Below are positions 52,384-62,554 of a stretch of 64,000 nucleotides of DNA, piece by piece. The stretch is from Massariosphaeria phaeospora (taxonomy: Eukaryota; Ascomycota; Dothideomycetes; Pleosporales): NCBI GenBank assembly GCA_011032825.1, contig JAADJZ010000011.1, positions 1 through 64,000 of the forward strand, read 5' to 3'. The notes beneath the pieces are model-generated. The model saw nothing but the letters and a program-made list of their open reading frames with translations. It made no database searches and had not been told where the DNA came from. Positions within the stretch are counted from its first letter, which is position 1, and the number at the start of each line of letters is the position of its first letter. The position numbers and the translations under genes are program-made.

Positions 52384-54681
52384 CTATTCTTCCTCCCCAC
52401 TCTCCCCCGGGGCCGTGGCCGGTGTTGTTTCGGCTGCAGCCGCCGTCGCAGCCCTGGTCGGCAGCTCGTCCATCGCTGTCGGTTCCTCTAGTAGAGCAAT
52501 CGGGGATGCGTCTTCCTCAATCGGATCGTCAACAACGCCATTATCGTCCTCCCAGTCGTCCTCGTCTTCATCCCCGAAGCAGAACAGGTCTTTCGTGTCC
52601 CCCACTTCGACCTTGCGGTGCTTGCCTTCCGGTATCGTGCAGCTCCCTACCGATTCTCTAAACTCGTTTGCATAGGCTGATGCGATCGTCGACACCTTCT
52701 CGAGCGGTACCATTGTTCCATCGTAGAGAAGATACGGCAAGTGTGGTATCTCTGGTAGGTCACCTTCGAAGGGAAGTGCGAGATGCAACGGCTTGGAAGA
52801 AGGGATGACCGGCGGCTCGGGGTTCTTGGGGGGTGGTGGCGGCTCCTCCGCTCGGAGAAAGGGCTCGTCGGTCAGCTTTGGTAGAGGGCCTGTGTCTGCG
52901 TGTGCCGATGGCTGTGGAACAAATTCTTCGGGCGCGTGGTATAATTCATTGTGGATGGTAACAAATGCATCCGACGCCGACGTTGCGGGATAGTAAACTG
53001 AGTATCCGCGAGCTCGCATCAATTCGAGCATGTACTCGGTCCACGAAGGAAGAGTCTCCGAAACTATCTTCGCCCTTGTCGAGCCTTTGGCCGACTTGAA
53101 ATGTTTCTTGACGCGATTACTGAGAAACGAATGTAGCTCTGCCCATTTGTCACCGAAGAAGAGGGTCGCGTGACTATTCGGAGCCTGCCATAGGAACGGC
53201 GCGTTAGAGGCGCGTGGGAATAACTCTTGGTATCGGGGTGTGTGCATATCAGCTGGCGTCGGAGGTGTTAGTTTAGTCTGTCCATTTAGTAGAACAGAAG
53301 GAACTTCGAGGCTGAGACCCATCACGTTTGCAACATCATCCTCGGTGTAAGACGAGTACTTGTACTCTAGGAGCACATATAGGAGGTAATGATAGTACTG
53401 TCGCGACAGCTGCGCCTGGGGCGAGAGCAGCAGAACGTGCGAGTGCGTGGTACTAGTGGGAAAAAACAGTTCTAGGAACCGGATAGCGGAGTCTTCCTGC
53501 GTAGCGCGTTGATTGGCGATCCTGCGCCTAATGGTCAATTGGCTTGCTCCATGAGCCGTGCCGGCATTGGGAGGCCAGCTAAACTTCTCCAGATACCGCT
53601 TCACGGAGATGTCGACCTCGGCCGGGAGCTCGATGGTGAGGCGAGGGTACCTCACTCCAGCGTAATCCGCGTTCTTGATCGATTTGAGGACGTGCAGCAC
53701 GCTGGAAGAGCGAGGAGGTACTTGAATCAATATATCGACGGTGGGCTGATTCCAGTTCTTCAGCGACCCGGAGTCTAGCCTGGTCATCCAAAGGAAGTCC
53801 TCGGCCCGGTCTTTGGGCACTTCGATGAGCGGCATGCCAAGCGCTTCAGTCTTTACTCGCATACCCCGGGTAAAGGAGGGATCCTCCAGCAGCTCATCGT
53901 CTACAATAGCAACCTGGGGGCGTAAGAAGGTGTTAATATGCGACATGGCCGCGATAACACTGGACTGGGCGCGTTCATCGGTGCTGTATTCGGTATAATC
54001 GGGCCGGGCGTCGTGCCAGACGGCCGGACACTTGACCTTATCTATCCCGTTGATCTCGAGCAGATCATCCAACGGAATATCCTCGCGGCCCATGAAGGCT
54101 ACATTGACCCAATTTCTGCTCCACCTCGACATTTCGCATACCAGGGGCAGAAGCGTAGAGGCGCTCTTCAGGCTTGACACGGCGAACAGAACGTGACGGT
54201 TTGTGGACCGGTATCCGTTCACATTAGCGGCATTGCGGAGTGAAACTGCCAGCCGATAGAACTTTATCTGCCCGGCATAGGTATGGGGTGCGGTTTCGCC
54301 CCGTCTGTGTGGCCTCGTCCCCGGGGGAGGGCCCGAGGGCTCCCTGTCGTACGCGTCACCATGTTCGTCGGCCGTCGTGGGCGCGAACTGCCTCCCATTC
54401 GGCCCATGGCGACCGTGGAGTTCGCCCAGGTCCGGGATGTTGTGAATGAACAGATAGACGAGATACAGGCCCACGACGGCCAGGAGGATTCTTCTCCGCC
54501 GCCATCGCAGCGGAGTCTTCAGGAAGGTCCAGTCAGACATGCGCAGGGTGTCGCGGGGCTGGTGGTCGTCGTCCTTCTTGCCCAGCTCGGCGTCCCCTGG
54601 GAGCATGGTCTTGCTCAACATGCTGCCCCGAATCACGCCCTCCTGCAACCACCCGCGGTGTGTGTCTCGCCCGGCTGGCAT
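52384..54681 (-). CDS. Type II membrane glycosyltransferase-like protein (GT2-type, fungal)
   Basis: 765 residues from the ATG at 54681 (alternative ATG 20 codons in). The N-terminus is cytosolic and polar, with a single signal-anchor at about residues 65-80 (ILLAVVGLYLVYLFIH), followed by a linker and a luminal catalytic-like region. Blocks typical of a fungal glycosyltransferase family are HVLFAVSSLKSASTLLPLVCEMSRW, VAIVDDELLED (acidic metal-binding-like), LTIELPAEVDISVKRYLEKF and SHVLLLSPQAQLSRQYY-YLLY. The C-terminus is acidic and proline-rich. Location in the Golgi is inferred from the single N-terminal anchor. The sugar donor and acceptor cannot be deduced. Confidence 0.75.
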   Translation of the reverse strand: MPAGRDTHRGWLQEGVIRGSMLSKTMLPGDAELGKKDDDHQPRDTLRMSDWTFLKTPLRWRRRRILLAVVGLYLVYLFIHNIPDLGELHGRHGPNGRQFAPTTADEHGDAYDREPSGPPPGTRPHRRGETAPHTYAGQIKFYRLAVSLRNAANVNGYRSTNRHVLFAVSSLKSASTLLPLVCEMSRWSRNWVNVAFMGREDIPLDDLLEINGIDKVKCPAVWHDARPDYTEYSTDERAQSSVIAAMSHINTFLRPQVAIVDDELLEDPSFTRGMRVKTEALGMPLIEVPKDRAEDFLWMTRLDSGSLKNWNQPTVDILIQVPPRSSSVLHVLKSIKNADYAGVRYPRLTIELPAEVDISVKRYLEKFSWPPNAGTAHGASQLTIRRRIANQRATQEDSAIRFLELFFPTSTTHSHVLLLSPQAQLSRQYYHYLLYVLLEYKYSSYTEDDVANVMGLSLEVPSVLLNGQTKLTPPTPADMHTPRYQELFPRASNAPFLWQAPNSHATLFFGDKWAELHSFLSNRVKKHFKSAKGSTRAKIVSETLPSWTEYMLELMRARGYSVYYPATSASDAFVTIHNELYHAPEEFVPQPSAHADTGPLPKLTDEPFLRAEEPPPPPKNPEPPVIPSSKPLHLALPFEGDLPEIPHLPYLLYDGTMVPLEKVSTIASAYANEFRESVGSCTIPEGKHRKVEVGDTKDLFCFGDEDEDDWEDDNGVVDDPIEEDASPIALLEEPTAMDELPTRAATAAAAETTPATAPGESGEEE

Positions 54682-56622
54682 GCGTCCAGCTTATTCCATG
54701 GCGTTATCGGGGGCTGTCTGTGGTTGCGAGTGGCATGCGGCGCGTAGTAAGGGCTGGTGGACGCTGGCGACGGTCGCATCGAAGGGGGAAGGACGGGCGC
54801 TCGCGATCCAGAGCGGACTCGGGCGATGTGTGCGGCGGGACGGGTTTGCAGCGAACAGCTGGACAAAGAGCACGCGTGTCCTCGGCGGCGGCGGCGGCAG
54901 CAGGCGTCGGGGCTTGGGGCTCAGGGCTTGGGGCTCAGAGACGGAGGACATGTTTGGAAATTGCTATCAACGCTCGGCGACTTAGTAAGAGCGCCGTCCG
55001 CCGTCCGCCGTAACCCGTTGGTTGTTGCATCGCGCGCGTGCCAAGCCGGCTCTCGTGCACAACTGCCACTGCATCAACCCCACCCCCGCGGCAGTGTATA
55101 TTAAATTAAACCTCGACCACTTACGCGACACAATGCATCAATGGCTTGTCAATTGCCTCTCGCTTATTACCGACTCTATATCAACTCGCCAACTATGGCG
55201 CCCCCGCATGCCTCTCGTCAGGGCAAGAGGAAGAGATAGACGCTGTATCATCGGTATTGGCAATCATAGCGACGTTCAATGTTATAACAAGCTTCTTTGA
55301 AGACTAGTGATATATGGCTTGATGTGGGCATGCGGGAAGTACGGTGCGGAATATCCGGAAGGGTTCCGTGTGGGCGGAATTGGAAACTTGACATACATGC
55401 ATGCATGGTTAACCAATGCCCTCAAGTTTACTAGTTCTACACTACACATTTGGGGGTGTCTGACTGCTTCCTAGCTCTACGATTAGCTCAGCTACTCCAA
55501 CAAAATGATCAAGACCCAACCACTACATCAGAACGTCGATCGCATTCTCAGCATGCATTCGTGAAGCCATGCGTCAGGAGGCCCCCAATTCCACTTCTCG
55601 GCGGACGTGACATCATGGGATAAGTCGAGACATGTCAACCGCAACCTACCGCAACAGTGCACGCGTCATGATATTGAACCAACAAGACATGTCGAGCAGA
55701 ATGCCTCTTGTGTGCCTCTTCAGTGAGGGACTTGATCACAACGTGTATATGGATGTAAGAAGCGGCTTCGTAGATAATGGACTACATGGTGGATTTGGTG
55801 TTAATCGACACCGGGGATGTGTTCAGAACTAGGACAATGCAGAATAGTAGCATCGTAACGAACTCACCTGTATACCCTACGGTGTCGAAACATTATAAAG
55901 GAGAGTATGGTTTAAGTGCGGTGTGTCTGGCCGTAGAGAACTTTAGAACATCCTGAGAAGGGTATTGATAGGTAAAGACAGCACTTCAGTATAGTCTGTG
56001 TACTAAATGCAGTTTGACAATGAAGTGTCCAAGTACTTTGGTTAGTAGTGGGCTTCGGCTATTTCTCTTAGTTCCATCTAACGGTTTTGTATTCGGATGG
56101 TAGGCAGGCCCTCACACAACACACTTCGTTTCACGAACGTGTAATTATGATTTTGACCTTGACTTGCGGATATTGGCACACCATGTCATCCAGCTGGTAT
56201 GCAGAGCCTCACCTCGGCGTTGTCGACCCGGAACCGGTTTGACGAGGCATCTCAGATGCTCTGGGAGGGGCCCGTCGCATGCCACGGCCCGCGGGAGTAG
56301 CGAACGTAACGAAGAACCTCATTCACGGTCACGAACCCCACGTTCTTCCACGTTTTGCCAAGTCACAGCCCACGAACAATGTCACCCGCACCCAGGCTCC
56401 CAACTCAGCCCTCCGCTGGTTTGATTGCTGTCCTCGTTCGCAGATGTATATATTGCTTCCAAGTCCATCACCGTGCAATCGCGCTCTCTCCTCTTCGACC
56501 TCTTTTGCAAACATGGCTGCCTCGTATCACCACTTGTAAACTTCATTCGTGATCCCATACTACGGGTTCCTCTCACTGTTCAGTATCAGTATTATCAGGT
56601 CGGCGGGGTTCTCATTCAGGAA
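54682..56622. other. Long intergenic region
   Basis: 1.94 kb between the glycosyltransferase start and the first paralogue gene. It includes GC-rich, low-complexity stretches at 54740-55010 (a 14-bp duplication at about 54910-54937, GGC and CCG runs). The open frame running to 56425 upstream of 56623 has no supported start. No other gene recognised. Confidence 0.45.
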
Positions 56623-58482
56623 ATGAAAGACCCTCCACCCATACGGAAGGGTTACTCATCCTCGCCAAAAGACGGGGACGTTCCAGATTCCTTTCCCGAA
56701 CGTCACGCTACACCAAGCGATACCGACACTGGGTATGGAGCTTGCTACGGCAGCTCCACAGCTGCGCCTGAGGAGTCCAAGATGCTCTTTAATCTCCGCG
56801 GAAGGAACATCGACCACCGACAAATGGCTGAGGCAAACGGAGGCAGCCAATACCCGGTTCCCACCGCCGGTACCGGCGTACAAAGGGGATTTTCGCATGA
56901 CCCCGAGACTCCCACGACATTCGCTGCTCGGAACAGCACTGCCCTTCTACGTGGCGTCGAGAAGTATACTGAAGAATCTCGCTCAGCCTCTCGAGATGCC
57001 GAAATAGAAAGATGGACTTCGCATCTTCCAGCAAGACATGATTGTCAATATAACCACCCACCCATACCCACACATTACCCAAGCGGAAGCTCGAGCCAGA
57101 TACCAACCTCGCCTTACCCTTTGCAGTCGACTAGAGAGCCATCGCAAATGGAAGCTAAGTCAACTCACTATGACGGCTTCAAGGGTATATTCGGAGATTC
57201 CGAACAGGCGCGGGGTTTTCGGAAAGATGCAACGCGATTCAACAGAAACCCTTACCGCCCTCCAGAATCCGATCACACTATTGCTGAGATCGATAGCGAC
57301 CGCCTGCACCATGTAGAGCGAATTTATCGTGCCATGACCCGCCCAGATGCCGCGAAAGACAACGGCGGCTCCATCGCAATGCGTAGATGGGTACACTCCG
57401 CTTACTATGATTCCGGGCTCGTCGAAGCATACTGTCATAAGCTTCTCGACTGTCTCATCGCGCAAGCAACAGTGGGATTTCGCGGATGGACACACAACGA
57501 CTACGTCGCCGATGATCGGAAGGGCGAGGATGCAGACAAAGACGTGAGCTGTGCAGAGCGCCTGGATAACATCATACGCGCGCTTGAGGAAGAGAAGACT
57601 ATCTGCGAAGATGTTATGAACTCAGCGTGTCAGATCCGCATGTTCGTCAACGCACCCAAAGCCTACGCCAATCGGAAGCAGCAGAATCGGGTCGGCAATA
57701 GTAAGAGGGGCAGAACGAAGGAGCCTGACACTGTCCCTGATACAGGACCTTCCAAGTCTCGAAGGACAAATGCGAGGAACTCCAGGAGAGGCCGACAAGC
57801 AACTCCCGTTGCTACACCATCTCAAGTCGCGCGATACACCAGCAACACTCCGGAGCCTACACCCCAGGAGCAACGCATGCGGACTGGCTACGCGACGCCC
57901 CCGCCGCAACTAGCACCAAGCCCTATGGTAAACCATCACACTCCGCGAGTGCCATCAGTGCTGCGCCGCGAAGCGTTTGCTGGCCCTTCGGCGCAGACGC
58001 CTAGCTTCGGCCACTACCCGGTACTCTCCATGTCACCTCCCGGACCCCACGTTTCCAATATTCCACGCATTAACACCATGCCACCTCCACAGAGTTCACC
58101 CTTCCTGTCACCGCCGGCGGCGTCTTATTATGCTTCACCCACCACACCTCAAGAGCTCTTCCCGAATATCGCATCGAGCTCCTGGCAGTCCACGGATAAC
58201 TTCGGTCCTCAACTGTACCCGGTGCACCAGCATCTTGACGCCTCCAACGACGTTTACTTCACCCAGGCCTCGGACTGGCCTGTTGTAGATACTTCCTGTC
58301 CACAGCCCATGAGCGCGAATCTCTTTGAGCAAAACCGCAATGCCAGCCTGATGTTTCCGCATAGCGGTCTGGAGCAACCGAGTTCCGATGCAGATTTTAC
58401 ATCTTTCTGGGCCGCCCAACACGGGGTCCAGGAGTTCCCATACCAGAATGACTCGGAGTGCGATCCTAAGAGTGAGCCATAG
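56623..58482 (+). CDS. Paralogue family member A (unknown function)
   Basis: 619 residues from the ATG at 56623, no introns needed. The N-terminal ~210 residues are low-complexity, Pro/Ser/Arg-rich. A compact conserved region follows (about residues 245-352): GGSIAMRRWVHSAYYDSG, VEAYCHKLLDCLIA, VGFRG, CAERLDNIIRALEE then KTICEDVMNSACQIRMFVNAPK. This aligns with the two genes to its right. The C-terminal ~260 residues are Pro/Ser/Gln-rich with basic patches (SKRGRTKEP, KSRRTNARNSRRGR) suggesting nuclear location. I recognise no named domain. An upstream frame to 56425 is open but begins without strong support; the M at 56623 fits better. Composition is normal, without RIP damage. Confidence 0.7.
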   Translation: MKDPPPIRKGYSSSPKDGDVPDSFPERHATPSDTDTGYGACYGSSTAAPEESKMLFNLRGRNIDHRQMAEANGGSQYPVPTAGTGVQRGFSHDPETPTTFAARNSTALLRGVEKYTEESRSASRDAEIERWTSHLPARHDCQYNHPPIPTHYPSGSSSQIPTSPYPLQSTREPSQMEAKSTHYDGFKGIFGDSEQARGFRKDATRFNRNPYRPPESDHTIAEIDSDRLHHVERIYRAMTRPDAAKDNGGSIAMRRWVHSAYYDSGLVEAYCHKLLDCLIAQATVGFRGWTHNDYVADDRKGEDADKDVSCAERLDNIIRALEEEKTICEDVMNSACQIRMFVNAPKAYANRKQQNRVGNSKRGRTKEPDTVPDTGPSKSRRTNARNSRRGRQATPVATPSQVARYTSNTPEPTPQEQRMRTGYATPPPQLAPSPMVNHHTPRVPSVLRREAFAGPSAQTPSFGHYPVLSMSPPGPHVSNIPRINTMPPPQSSPFLSPPAASYYASPTTPQELFPNIASSSWQSTDNFGPQLYPVHQHLDASNDVYFTQASDWPVVDTSCPQPMSANLFEQNRNASLMFPHSGLEQPSSDADFTSFWAAQHGVQEFPYQNDSECDPKSEP

Positions 58483-59672
58483 TTCTAGCTCTTCATCTCA
58501 TATGTGTTGCGTTGATTCTTCGTTTCGTGATGTCTCGTACCTCTGGTTGGCTAGTAGGGCGAGTAGCTGGGACCCTGGAGGCGTTCCTTCTCTTTCTTAT
58601 GTGCATTATCATGGTGGTTTGTTATCTGGGGCGAGAATCGAAGGGTGGATCGAACTCGAAATTGTTTCGCAGTTTGAGTGGCGAATGAGTGCGCCGGTGG
58701 ATCAACAGGTCGGGCTGTACAAGGGCTGAATTAAACTGTCTGGCGCTGAAGTCATTGCGGCATCTATGGATTTGGGACCATGTTGATGATTTGAGTTGTA
58801 GGATTTTGCATCGGCCGGACCGGGTTTCGTTCAAGTGATGATGTTTTCAGACTGTCGCAGACTGCTTTCTTAGTGTTGATATGTTTTGTTGAATCATTAT
58901 TACCATGTATAGTGAATTCCGTGTGCTTGCTCTGGTGACTCTGCGTATGTGGGAGGAATACACGAAATTTCCAGTGAAGAAGCGCTGTCGCAGATCGTTC
59001 CGTTATGGGTCTAGCGTAACGCTCAGGCCTGACCTCAGATCCAGCTCCGACCTCGTCCTCGTTCTTTTCCTGTTACTGCACACTCGACATCAACAAATTT
59101 GACTTGGTTCTATGCTTTCGACATGCTAACACATGCACTGACCGGACTGATAACGAAATGATGCTTTTCAGGCGACTCTGGAGGGCAGGTGAACGTGAAC
59201 GATTCTGAAGCGACTTTCACAGGAGGACAGTATGGGCCTATCAGATCAAGCTCTGTGATTAAGTCGCTCTCTATTTATGGTCTCACTCTTGTTTTCTCTT
59301 AATGTCGTTTCACTTGATCGATCAGCTACGGCGTCAATCTGGGCGGAGCTGCAGCGATTGGTGGTGCGATTTTGCGGTAACTTAGAAACGGGTGCAGCAT
59401 TGTGTAGGCAACCGCACCTGAACTGCACATGAAGGCTTTCCGTGCATTCACTCCCATCCCTACGCTGAGCATTTATGAGCGCAATGATATCACACAGATT
59501 AGCCTACTGCCCACCCTTTATAAACGTACCTTTTCTCCTGTCAACAAAGGACTCTCCAACCGACTGCCCACTTTCGCGCATCCTCCACCCCACCTCCCCA
59601 GTCTCCCCTACATCAACCCTCGATCATACCTTCAGGCTTTCTCAACCGTTCATTGAAGGTGTACAATACGCC
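58483..59672. other. Intergenic region
   Basis: 1.19 kb between paralogues A and B. No supported gene. Contains the promoter of B and the 3' flank of A. Confidence 0.45.
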
Positions 59673-61225
59673 ATGACCGACGATACAAAGCTTTCCTCGG
59701 AGGCTCCTCCTGCAACGTCTCCACGGCTTCCTCCCAAGAAGTTGAACCCGTTGCTGGCTTCAAAAGAACCAACGGGGCCTAAATTGCCTGGTAAGGATGC
59801 TGGAACTTATCTAGTCTACGGACGCGATGGTGGTATGTTTCCTCCCTCAACGTTGCTGACGCGAATACTAATTTGAAGTACTAGAATCTGTGCAATCTTC
59901 GTCTCTTTCTTCCTCTATCGCGACTCCGCTGCAAGGCAGTCTCCCTTCCCCGACGACGGCGGATTCGAGTTCTCCTGGCATGGCCTCCTCCGAGACATCT
60001 ATACCCACGGCACAATCTACATATGCCCACAAGTATCAAGAGGCACTTGGTGACTTGGACAATCCCGTGGTTCGTTTCTTGAGAGGTGTTCATGGAGTTC
60101 CATATCCCAACTCCGCAAAAGCCACGGTTGCTGCGCCTGTGATTGATGGCCATGGTTCGCGCATTATGGGAAGCAATCCTCCGTCGAAAATCGAGGTCTC
60201 TAAAGCCGTCGAGGGTCAACATTTTACTGATGACTGGGGTGCTGCTCTGGGATATCGCCATCGTCCGACAGTGCCAGCAACTGAGTTTGCTCATATGGAC
60301 CCAATGATTCCAGTAGTGCTGAAGAAAGCAGAGAGGTGGATACATGTGTTGTCTGTGAACCTTCTGAATACCGACGATACTGATAATCCGCCGGACAGTA
60401 AAGAGCAGAAGATGTTTCTCGACCCGGAGCAGAAATTGGATAAGAAAGCCGTTGAGGCCACCTGCCGTGCGATCTTCGTGAGTACCGAGGTTCTGGTATA
60501 GAAGACGATCTTGCTGACTTTCCTTGTAGATTGCACTTATCCACCGATGTGTGGTTGGATTCTGTGGTAACCCGGACCACAACTATCCTCGACGGCCGGA
60601 TCGAAACCTCAACTGCCAAGAGCGCATTCTTGCCGTGTGCCATGTGCTGAAGGTATAGCCCACTCAGAAACAATCCTACCAACATTGTACTAACTTTGGA
60701 TAGAAGGATAAGCGTATCGCCCGGGACGTAATGCAGGAGGATTCCAAGATTGTCATGCTGGTTCACGTTCCCAAAGGGTTCGCCGATGTAAGTGTATTCC
60801 TTCACAATTATGGAAGCATCAAGCTAACAATAATTTAGCAAAAGCGGAAGCAAAAGGAGAGCAACGACGCTCGAGGTAAACCAACAAAGAGCAAGAAGCT
60901 GGGCCGTCCTCCAAAGACCACTGCTGGTGGAACATCCAAGCCAACGGTTTCTGCCCCCCAAACCGACGACGAGGACCACGATGCCGGCGATCGAGTTGTG
61001 CAAGATGACCGTGCAGCCGAACCTGAACAGAAGGCAGTCGACCGCTCCTCCACTCCTTCAGCAGCTGGATGTCGCAGCCCGAGCTGGGAAACCGTCTCTT
61101 CGAAGAAGCGGTCGCGCTCCGACGAGGATGATTCGCAGGAGCGCGAGTCTTCGCCGGATGAACCCGTCGTCGCGGAGAGTGCCAAGCGTAGGAAGGTCGC
61201 CGCACGAAAGACGACTAAGAAGTAG
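59673..61225 (+). CDS. Paralogue family member B (unknown function), five exons
   Basis: Exons: 59673-59832, 59879-60477, 60530-60652, 60704-60787 and 60839-61225, giving 450 residues. All four introns are GT-AG (46-52 bp) with clear branch points (for example TACTAACT in intron 3), and all exon phases agree. The conserved block spans the exon joins: VEATCRAIF at the end of exon 2, IALIHRCVVGFCG in exon 3, CQERILAVCHVLK, then KDKRIARDVMQEDSKIVMLV and HVPKGFAD in exon 4. The C-terminus (from about residue 323) is basic and Ser-rich with an AT-hook-like GRPPK and two nuclear-localisation-like runs (KKRSRSDEDD, AKRRKVAARKTTKK). A nuclear or DNA-associated role is inferred from that tail only. 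The unspliced frames are split over several reading frames. Confidence 0.78.
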
Positions 61226-62554
61226 CTGACATAGCTTCTTCCACCTCTATCAATGGTCTAGGTGAGGTTTCAATATTTTTTGAATGTCTAAGAGGTAAGA
61301 GTGCATTAGAGATGTTGCACAGGAGTATTGGAACATCTTGCGACGCTGTGTGCGCCATTATTCCTTGTGAGCACTAGGTTAGAAATCTGTTATTACCAGG
61401 TCATCGGCTTGCTTGCTATTGAGCTTTTGACATCGCGGGGACGGAAACTGAACTCATCGCGCAGGTGGCGAGCTCTTGAATTGGACCTGGAAATACCCAA
61501 TGATAGAATTGTTCGTGAGCGTAGGCACTATGCCTCAAAGTCGTACATAGATTACAGACTGTTGTTCCCAACGTTTTTGCATCTTTATCTTGAAACTGTA
61601 CATTGAAACCGTACATTGAAACTGTACATCCAACCTGTTAAATGGTCATACAGCAATCATCAGCAAACATCTACTTACTCACTATACAAGTGCCCTACCA
61701 AGCCCTCCTGTACAAGGCATGCGGCCTAGTGAAACAAAAATCGTAGATCGAAACGAACGACAATACATAACATACTGTACAAATAACTTTGTAATCGAGC
61801 GCTCTGGTCTGAGGGACCTCCACAGCTGTAGATTATACATCTAGTATCCTTTTATATTGAGCATCTACTACCTAGTGTTAAGAAGCGGTGATGGTGCAAC
61901 TCTCGAAACGACTTAGCTCGGCTCGCTAAACGTCATTTCTCGGATCTCCATCAAGTTCCCCAACCTCGCAAATCCAGCATTGCGAAAGGAAGTTGTTTCT
62001 TACTTAGGCACATCATGGTATTTTGGCGATGCACCATGCTGAAGTCACGTCCGGTCTCTACTAATGTCGCGCTTGCACGACGGTGAGCTCACAAGACCCT
62101 TCACCCGTCAAATCGTAATTCTTCTCTCTTGCTCTTCGGCGTAATATCACTCCACTTTCACAAATATCGCGTTTCATCATTTCATCATTTCACTGAAGCT
62201 CACCGCCTAATTTGCCACTGCGTTGCCCTTTTGGGCGGACCCTACAGCTTTTAGAGAGAAGCCTCGTTCATTCTACGCAATATATCGTTCAACCCCAAAA
62301 CCCGATAACTCACGAGGTCCTCTTGACCATCCTACCATTGCTATTTAGGTGAGTCAGATTCCGCATATATGTTTTGCTCGCTACCTAGCTGACGTTGAGA
62401 GGCGAGAATAGTGGGGCGCGGGTGCTTCCATCGCGCTCATTCCAACATCAGTAACTTGCACCACTCACACCACTTGTAACAACCTTTCAGTCTGCTGGAC
62501 GTATTTACGAACGAGAAACTTCACGATATATGCCCAGGCGATCTCGCGACAGAG
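61226..62554. other. Intergenic region
   Basis: 1.33 kb. A GTGAGT...TTTCAG pair at about 62350-62489 could be a 5' UTR intron of member C. An upstream ATG at 62529 starts a short frame that overlaps the member C start out of frame. No other gene supported. Confidence 0.45.
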